NCBI GenBank assembly: GCA_031550915.1
Contig: JAVBOF010000165.1
Location: 1 to 10,385, forward strand
From: JAVBOF01 sp031550915
GTDB taxonomy: Bacteria; Bacillota; Clostridia; Christensenellales; MGBC116941
DNA length: 10,385 bases
Direction of reading: 5' to 3'
Of the stretch, positions 6,022 through 10,385 are shown in pieces. The notes beneath the pieces were generated by a model that was not told where the DNA came from, made no database searches, and saw only the letters and a list, made by a program, of their open reading frames with translations. The translations under genes were made by a program, and so were the position numbers. Within the stretch, counting starts at the first letter, position 1; every line of letters begins with the position of its first letter.

Positions 6022-6810
6022 ATGATGAATTTTGATTTTACCGGCAAGAATGTTGTGGTGACGGGGGCCGGCTCCGGCATCGGCAAAGGGATAGCCCTGG
6101 AGTTCGCTGACAACGGCGCGAATGTTTGGATCGGCGAGATTGTAGACGACCATGGCAACGCAACGCTGCAGGAGCTACAGAAGCATGGTGAAAGATTTGG
6201 ATATACCAAGGCAGATATCTCATCGCGCGTTCAAGTTGAAAAGATGTTTGCCGCCGCCAACTCCGCGTTGGGCGGCATAGATATAGTCGTTAATGCAGCC
6301 GGGATATTCTGCTTTAAAGGTTTCTTCGAGGCTACTCCCGAGGATATCAGAGGGCATTTGGACGTGAACCTCCTTGGTACGATATACGGCTGTCAGATCG
6401 GCGTCGATTATATGAAAAAGCAGGGACGAGGAGGTAAGATCGTAAATATTTCTTCGGTTGGCGGAAGGCAGGGCGAGCTGGAATCGCCGTTTTATGCGCT
6501 TGGTAAGTCCGGCGTTATCAACTTTACGCAATCTGCGGCTTACAACGCAGCCCCATACGGCATAAACGTTAATGCAGTTTGTCCGGGAACCATCCGGACG
6601 CCGATGATAGAAGCAATTCTAGCGGAAAAAGCGGGAAAAAAGGGGAATACAGACGGTTTGTTTATGGATCTTGTAAAGAGTAGAAGCCCGTTGGGTGTTC
6701 CGCAGACTGTCGAAGATATGGCCTACGCAACGCTTTTCCTATGTTCTGATTATGCAAAAAACATAACCGGTCAAGCTCTGAATGTATGCGGAGGATTCAA
6801 AATGAATTAA
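6022..6810 (+). CDS. Short-chain dehydrogenase/reductase (SDR), probably NAD-linked
   Basis: A 262-residue classical SDR that oxidises an alcohol or reduces a ketone on a small metabolite. The Rossmann motif is TGAGSGIG (14-21). Glu39 at the end of the second strand suggests NAD(H) rather than NADP(H). NAAG lies at 91-94, Asn116, Ser145, Tyr158 and Lys162 (YALGK) form the catalytic set, and PGTIRTPM follows; the C-terminus ends in the usual GGFKMN-type strand. All key residues are present. I chose ATG 6022: GAAAGGG at 6006-6012 is 9 nt upstream, while an in-frame TTG at 6016 would be only 3 nt from it. It is the last gene of the rightward cluster and ends before a strong terminator. Possible roles include polyol, sugar or 2,3-butanediol-type dehydrogenase; SDR sequence alone does not fix the substrate. 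Confidence 0.92.
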   Translation: MMNFDFTGKNVVVTGAGSGIGKGIALEFADNGANVWIGEIVDDHGNATLQELQKHGERFGYTKADISSRVQVEKMFAAANSALGGIDIVVNAAGIFCFKGFFEATPEDIRGHLDVNLLGTIYGCQIGVDYMKKQGRGGKIVNISSVGGRQGELESPFYALGKSGVINFTQSAAYNAAPYGINVNAVCPGTIRTPMIEAILAEKAGKKGNTDGLFMDLVKSRSPLGVPQTVEDMAYATLFLCSDYAKNITGQALNVCGGFKMN

Positions 6811-6868
6811 AACAACGGCTAATTTGCCGATAAGAATTGTTCCTGGGGTTTCTGTCCCAAAAGCATCA

Positions 6869-6906
6869 AAGATAAAACAAGTGTCAAAATACACTTGTTT
6901 TATCTT
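6869..6906. terminator. Bidirectional terminator between convergent operons
   Basis: A perfect 16-bp stem (AAGATAAAACAAGTGT at 6869-6884 with its complement at 6891-6906) encloses a 6-nt loop. The lower stem is A-rich on the left and T-rich on the right, so transcripts from either direction end in a U-rich tail. It lies between the SDR stop (6810) and the E2 stop (6929) and can serve both operons. Confidence 0.92.
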
Positions 6907-6928
6907 AGTTTAAAGGAAGGAGAATAAT

Positions 6929-8146
6929 CTATTTTATTAACGTTCTATATGGATTATTGAGCAGCTTTATAAAAAGCGCCATGAATTCGGCTGCTTTCGC
7001 GCCGTCAATCAGCCTGTGATCGTAGGTTAAAGAAAGTCCTATCACTGGTCGTATGGTTATCTTCCCATCATAAGCGACTACCGAATCTGTAATCCGCCCA
7101 ACGCCCAATATTGCCGCTTGCGGTGGATTGATGATTGGAGTAAACAGGTCGACCGAATCGTATGCGCCAAGGTTGGAAACCGTGAAGGTGCCTCCGGATA
7201 ATTCTTCGGACGACAGGTTTCCGCTGCGTGCATTGGATGCCAAACTCCCGATCTCCTGACTGATGCTAATAAGGCTTTTTTGGTTCGCGTGTTTAACAAC
7301 AGGCGTTATCAGGCCATTTTCGAGAGCCACAGCCACGCTGATATTGATATCATGAAGTATTTTTATCTCCTTTTCATCTATGAGGGTCGAGTTTATGGCC
7401 GGCATACTCTCCAATGCCAGTGCCGATATCTTAACGAGCAAATCTGTGTAGGTGACCCGTATTGATTTTTCAGCCACACTTTCATTGACCATTTTTCTGA
7501 ACTCTACGAGGGCACCCGCGTCTGTCATGACCTGATTCGTTACCATAGGACAGTCAGTCCAGGATTTTTTCATATTGATGCCGATAGCCTTCCGCATTCC
7601 AACGTATGGAATAGAAATGGAGTTCGATATATCTGTCGGTACGGGAGATGGTACGTCAGAGGATGTGAAGTCCAATATATCCGCCTTAACTATCCTGCCA
7701 CCCGGCCCAGTACCAAGGATATCGCCATAATCCAAACCTCTTTCGGCTGCCATTTTTCTTGCAATGGGAGTGATCTTTATTCTGCCGTCGGCCTGTCTTG
7801 GCGTGGTTTCGGCGGCTGGTATTGTTTTTTCTGCCGCAGGGCGTTGGATGGCGGGCACGTCCTCGTCCGGTTTATCCGCTGCTGTTATCAGCACGCTTAC
7901 ATCCTCGCCGCGTTCGCCGATGTATCCTATTACCTGCGAAACGAGGTATTTTTCTCCTTCAAGTCCAATTTGTTTAAGCAATACGCCGCTATAGGCGGCG
8001 TCTACTGTATTCGTAATTTTCTCGGTCTCTATCTCAAGCAGTGGTTCGTTAACGGATACGTCGTCACCTTCATCTTTAAGCCATTTTATTATGGTTCCGG
8101 ATGTCATAGTAAGGCCGTATTTAGGCATCAATACTTCCTTGGCCAT
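6929..8146 (-). CDS. acoC: Dihydrolipoamide acyltransferase E2 (acetoin dehydrogenase type)
   Basis: A 405-residue E2 core that takes the acyl group from E1 on a lipoyl arm and passes it to CoA. Domains in order: one lipoyl domain (about 1-80) with the lipoylated Lys43 in IETEKIT; an Ala/Pro-rich linker (about 90-120); a peripheral subunit-binding domain (about 124-159, ITPIARKMAAERG to GTGPGGRIVKADI); and the catalytic domain (about 178-405) with GTFTVSNLG and the active-site motif HRLIDG (His377, Asp381). Nothing essential is missing. The ETEKI form of the lipoyl motif fits AcoC-like E2s better than the ETDKA of most pyruvate E2s. The start codon is one base beyond the E1-beta stop; AAAGGAG inside the end of E1-beta (8157-8163) serves it, so translation is coupled. 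It is last in the operon, with no E3 gene behind it. Pyruvate or branched-chain complexes are the alternatives. Confidence 0.92.
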   Translation of the reverse strand: MAKEVLMPKYGLTMTSGTIIKWLKDEGDDVSVNEPLLEIETEKITNTVDAAYSGVLLKQIGLEGEKYLVSQVIGYIGERGEDVSVLITAADKPDEDVPAIQRPAAEKTIPAAETTPRQADGRIKITPIARKMAAERGLDYGDILGTGPGGRIVKADILDFTSSDVPSPVPTDISNSISIPYVGMRKAIGINMKKSWTDCPMVTNQVMTDAGALVEFRKMVNESVAEKSIRVTYTDLLVKISALALESMPAINSTLIDEKEIKILHDINISVAVALENGLITPVVKHANQKSLISISQEIGSLASNARSGNLSSEELSGGTFTVSNLGAYDSVDLFTPIINPPQAAILGVGRITDSVVAYDGKITIRPVIGLSLTYDHRLIDGAKAAEFMALFIKLLNNPYRTLIK

Positions 8147-8147
8147 A

Positions 8148-9119
8148 TCACATCATCTCCTTTACGGCCTGGATGATTTTTGCTTCGTTAGGGACATATT
8201 CTGCCTCTAAAGCCGGACTGAAAGGACAATGGGTGAATGGAGCGGCAACCCTTTTTATAGGCGCGTCCAAAAGGTCGAAGCCTTCATCTGCAACCATTGC
8301 GGCTATCTCCGCGCCAAACCCGCAGAAGCCGACCGCCTCGTGTACTATTACAAGCCTGTTTGTCCGTTCTAACGATTCAAATATTGCGTCCTTGTCCAGC
8401 GGAACGAGCGACCTGATATCGATGACCTCCGCGCTTATGCCTTCGTTTTCCAGTTCGGCAGCCGCGGCATCGCATGTATGTACCATCGCACTGTAGCTCA
8501 ATAGCGTAACGTCTTTTCCGGACCGAACCGTATTAGCCTTTCCGATTGGAACGAGATATTCACCTTCGGGGACCTCGCTTTCCATAGCGCCCAACCGTTT
8601 GTGTTCTATTACCATAACAGGATTGTCATCCCTGACGGCAGAAGCCAAAAGCCCCTTGATATCTGCCGGTGTGGAAGCGGCGACGATCTTTAATCCGGGA
8701 CAATGCGCGAACATCGCTTCCAGACTTTGGGAATGCTGGGCAGCCGCTGCGATACCCGCGCCAATTTGCGTACGTATAACGATAGACAAATGCGTTTGAC
8801 CGCCTACCATATAGCTGAATTTTGCTATCTGGTTGATGACCTCATCCATGCACACACCCATGAAATCCATAAAGTCATGTACGACTATAGGCCGGAGTCC
8901 CATGCTTGCCGCGCCGACGGCCATGCCCGTTATTACGGTTTCACTCAATGGAGCGTCCAGGACTCGGTCGGGCCCAAACTCCTTCAATAGACCGCCTGTT
9001 TGTCCAAATGCGCTTCCGAAAAAACCTACATCCTCTCCGACTATGAATACGTCGGGATCCCTTTTCATTTCCAAGTATTGTGCTTCCCTTATTGCCTGAA
9101 CATAAGTCATTTTAGCCAT
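8148..9119 (-). CDS. acoB: TPP-dependent dehydrogenase E1 beta subunit (acetoin dehydrogenase type)
   Basis: A 323-residue transketolase-like beta subunit that pairs with E1-alpha to form the thiamine-diphosphate decarboxylase/dehydrogenase. It shows IVGEDVG (26-32), EFGPDRVLDAPLSE with Glu60 (which activates TPP in the family), DFMDFMGVCMDEVINQ, and AAAAQHSQ with His129, the conserved active-site histidine. The C-terminal domain carries VIDIRSLVPLD and the VHEA strand, and the protein ends near FSPALE. VCMDEVINQIAKFSYM with GAGIAAAAQHSQ resembles AcoB more than bacterial PdhB, but the groups overlap. AAAGGA about 12 nt upstream serves ATG 9119; Met4 is an alternative start. It follows E1-alpha after a 41-nt gap, and its last codons contain the ribosome binding site of E2. 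Confidence 0.93.
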   Translation of the reverse strand: MAKMTYVQAIREAQYLEMKRDPDVFIVGEDVGFFGSAFGQTGGLLKEFGPDRVLDAPLSETVITGMAVGAASMGLRPIVVHDFMDFMGVCMDEVINQIAKFSYMVGGQTHLSIVIRTQIGAGIAAAAQHSQSLEAMFAHCPGLKIVAASTPADIKGLLASAVRDDNPVMVIEHKRLGAMESEVPEGEYLVPIGKANTVRSGKDVTLLSYSAMVHTCDAAAAELENEGISAEVIDIRSLVPLDKDAIFESLERTNRLVIVHEAVGFCGFGAEIAAMVADEGFDLLDAPIKRVAAPFTHCPFSPALEAEYVPNEAKIIQAVKEMM

Positions 9120-9160
9120 TTACACCGGTTCCTTTCAAATTATGGGAAGTAATGATTCTG

Positions 9161-10126
9161 TTAAATAAATACATCCGTATAAAGCTCTTCGGGTTCCGGG
9201 AACGGGCTGTCCCAGGAAAATTTCATGGCATCGGCGATCTCCGCCTCCGTTTCGGACTTTATCTTGGTCAATTCACTTTTAGTTGCTTTCTTTTCTGAGA
9301 TAAGGCGTTCTTCAAAGCGCGGTATAGGGTCGTTTTCTTTACTAAGCCATCTTTTTTGCTCGGCTTCGGGTTTATATGGCGCGGGATCGCCAAGATAATG
9401 CCCGTGATGCCGCCATGTCAGACATTCGATAATCGAAGGCCCTCCGCCTCTTCTTGCGCTGTCTATCGCTTCCTTTGCGGCCTCGTATACCGCAATAGGG
9501 TCGTTTCCGTCCACAGTTACTCCGGGTATATCATACGCCGCGCCGCGCTGGGATATCTTCTTTATCTTCTGGTGCTGTCTTTGCGGCGTAGACATTCCAA
9601 AACCGTTGTTCTCACAAACAAAAATTACAGGCAGATTTAGAACCGAAGCCATATTTATCGCTTCGTGAAAAGTTCCACGGTTGGATGCTCCATCCCCAAA
9701 AAATGCGACGGTCACCGATTTACTCCTTTTATAATGCTGCGCATATGCCACCCCGACCGCAATAGGCATGCTCGCGCCAACTATGCCATTTGCGCCGATC
9801 ACACCTTTGGAAAGATCGGCAATGTGCATCGATCCGCCTTTGCCCTTGGAATAGCCGGTAGCCTTGCCGTATAGTTCGGCCATCATCCTTTTGGAATCAG
9901 CGCCCTTGGCCAGACAATGTCCATGCCCTCTATGCGTGCTCGTAATGTAATCGTCATCATTAAGACACGCGCATACTCCGGCCGCCACCGCTTCCTCGCC
10001 GCTGTACAGATGAAGGAATCCAGCCATTTTGCCGTCCAAAAATTCTCTTCTTGCAGCTTCTTCGAATGTACGGATACGAACCATTGTACGATACAGGCTC
10101 AAAAGCTGCTTCTTACCAATGACCAT
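9161..10126 (-). CDS. acoA: TPP-dependent dehydrogenase E1 alpha subunit (acetoin dehydrogenase type)
   Basis: A 321-residue E1-alpha with the TPP-binding motif complete: GDG (144-146) through ENN (172-174). Other family marks are the HRGHGH motif (65-70), YGKATGYSKGKGGSMHIAD (86-104), which is characteristic of acetoin-dehydrogenase-type E1-alpha, IGANGIVGASMPIAVG (110-125), and the C-terminal RHHGHYLGD loop that orders on cofactor binding. It lacks the long N-terminal extension of some pyruvate E1 subunits. With E1-beta it would cleave an alpha-keto or alpha-hydroxyketone substrate such as acetoin and hand the acyl unit to E2. GGAGG (10133-10137) sits 6 nt before ATG 10126. It is the first gene of the leftward operon and has promoter candidates upstream. 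The specific substrate rests on motif similarity, so acetoin is likely but not proven. Confidence 0.93.
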   Translation of the reverse strand: MVIGKKQLLSLYRTMVRIRTFEEAARREFLDGKMAGFLHLYSGEEAVAAGVCACLNDDDYITSTHRGHGHCLAKGADSKRMMAELYGKATGYSKGKGGSMHIADLSKGVIGANGIVGASMPIAVGVAYAQHYKRSKSVTVAFFGDGASNRGTFHEAINMASVLNLPVIFVCENNGFGMSTPQRQHQKIKKISQRGAAYDIPGVTVDGNDPIAVYEAAKEAIDSARRGGGPSIIECLTWRHHGHYLGDPAPYKPEAEQKRWLSKENDPIPRFEERLISEKKATKSELTKIKSETEAEIADAMKFSWDSPFPEPEELYTDVFI

Positions 10127-10199
10127 ATTCTGCCTCCAGTCTAAATATTGCGTAAGGGAAATTGTATTAGAAAAAAATTACTTTTGATCGGATGACTGA

Positions 10200-10228
10200 A
10201 TCTTATCATTGATAAAATTTGCAGTCAA
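10200..10228 (-). promoter_or_regulatory. Proximal promoter candidate for the acoABC-like operon
   Basis: On the minus strand TTGACT (10228-10223) and TAAGAT (10205-10200) are separated by 17 bp, giving a leader of about 65 nt before the E1-alpha start. The -35 matches consensus at 5 of 6 positions, the -10 at 4 of 6. No sigma-54 -24/-12 element, common upstream of aco operons elsewhere, is visible. Confidence 0.45.
10203..10215. repeat. Small palindrome over the proximal promoter
   Basis: TTATCA (10203-10208) and TGATAA (10210-10215) are perfect inverted repeats around one base. The palindrome overlaps the -10 box and spacer of the proximal leftward promoter, a position where a bound repressor would block RNA polymerase. 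AT-rich sequence makes chance palindromes common. Confidence 0.35.
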
Positions 10229-10262
10229 TTCCGCGATGGAAAAGCCATATTCCAAATGTGAA

Positions 10263-10292
10263 TATATACAGCAAGAAAAATATATTGTTCAA
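10263..10292 (-). promoter_or_regulatory. Distal promoter candidate for the acoABC-like operon
   Basis: On the minus strand TTGAAC (10292-10287) and TATATA (10268-10263) are spaced by 18 bp. It would start transcription near 10256. Its -35 lies inside the inverted repeat at 10288-10306. The local sequence is AT-rich, so this is only moderately supported. Confidence 0.35.
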
Positions 10293-10306
10293 CGGCAACG
10301 GTTGAA
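10288..10306. repeat. Inverted repeat between divergent promoters (candidate operator)
   Basis: TTCAAC (10288-10293) and GTTGAA (10301-10306) are perfect 6-bp inverted arms around 7 bp. The interior also carries a tandem CAACGG CAACGG. The element is GC-richer than its AT-rich surroundings. It overlaps the -35 of the distal leftward promoter and the -35 of a rightward promoter, the position expected for a shared operator. Its binding protein is unknown. Confidence 0.45.
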
Positions 10307-10330
10307 ATTATTATAATTAATAAGTATTAT
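10302..10330 (+). promoter_or_regulatory. Rightward promoter candidate reading out of the window
   Basis: TTGAAA (10302-10307) and TATTAT (10325-10330) are separated by 17 bp, each matching consensus at 5 of 6 positions. It would drive a divergent gene beyond the right edge. GGAG (10370-10373) lies 9 nt before a possible TTG start at 10383-10385, the last three bases of the window, but that gene cannot be verified here. Confidence 0.4.
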
Positions 10331-10385
10331 AGTTATTGATAGAAGATTCAGGATGAAAATAATATAATCGGAGATATCGCTATTG

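Noticed and set aside
10127..10385. Sigma-54 (-24/-12) promoter for the aco-type operon
   Set aside because: No TGGC-N-TTGC-type element with the correct spacing was found on the minus strand; only sigma-70-type boxes are present.

Overview
The window looks like a chromosomal accessory region of a Gram-positive, probably anaerobic member of the Clostridia. This is inferred from strong AGGAGG-type ribosome binding sites, a TTG start, near-consensus housekeeping promoters, a typical Clostridial lipoprotein signal peptide, and an FN3-type surface protein fragment with a Thr/Pro linker. GC content is moderate and there are no mobile-element, tRNA, rRNA or CRISPR signatures. The species cannot be named from the sequence.

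Layout. (1) 1-636: 3' end of an extracellular protein (FN3-like domain, TP linker, unrecognised C-terminal domain), closed by a strong terminator. (2) 637-1283: a 647-base non-coding region with two near-consensus promoters of the same design (TTGACA, 16 bp, TGn-TATNAT), both reading right. The heptamer ATCGAAT occurs four times around and downstream of them. (3) 1284-6810: a rightward five-gene cluster: CUT2-type sugar/polyol ABC transporter (ATPase, permease, lipoprotein binding protein), a VOC-fold enzyme and a short-chain dehydrogenase. (4) 6869-6906: a perfect 16-bp hairpin that can end transcription from both sides. (5) 6929-10126, minus strand: E1-alpha, E1-beta and E2 of a 2-oxoacid-dehydrogenase-type complex, closest in motifs to acetoin dehydrogenase (acoA-acoB-acoC), without an E3 gene. 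(6) 10127-10385: a control region with candidate promoters in both directions and a 6-bp inverted repeat overlapping the -35 boxes of a divergent pair.

Working together (inference): the two convergent operons may form one catabolic module. The transporter imports a small sugar, polyol or related carbon source. The SDR (with an acidic residue favouring NAD) and the VOC enzyme convert it, and the TPP/lipoate complex cleaves a keto product oxidatively to acetyl-CoA plus an aldehyde or acid. One concrete version is diol to acetoin by the SDR, then acetoin cleavage by the aco complex, but the sequence does not identify the substrate and the convergent layout could be coincidental. The combination of CUT2 transporter, VOC, SDR and aco-type complex is the most interesting aspect of the window.
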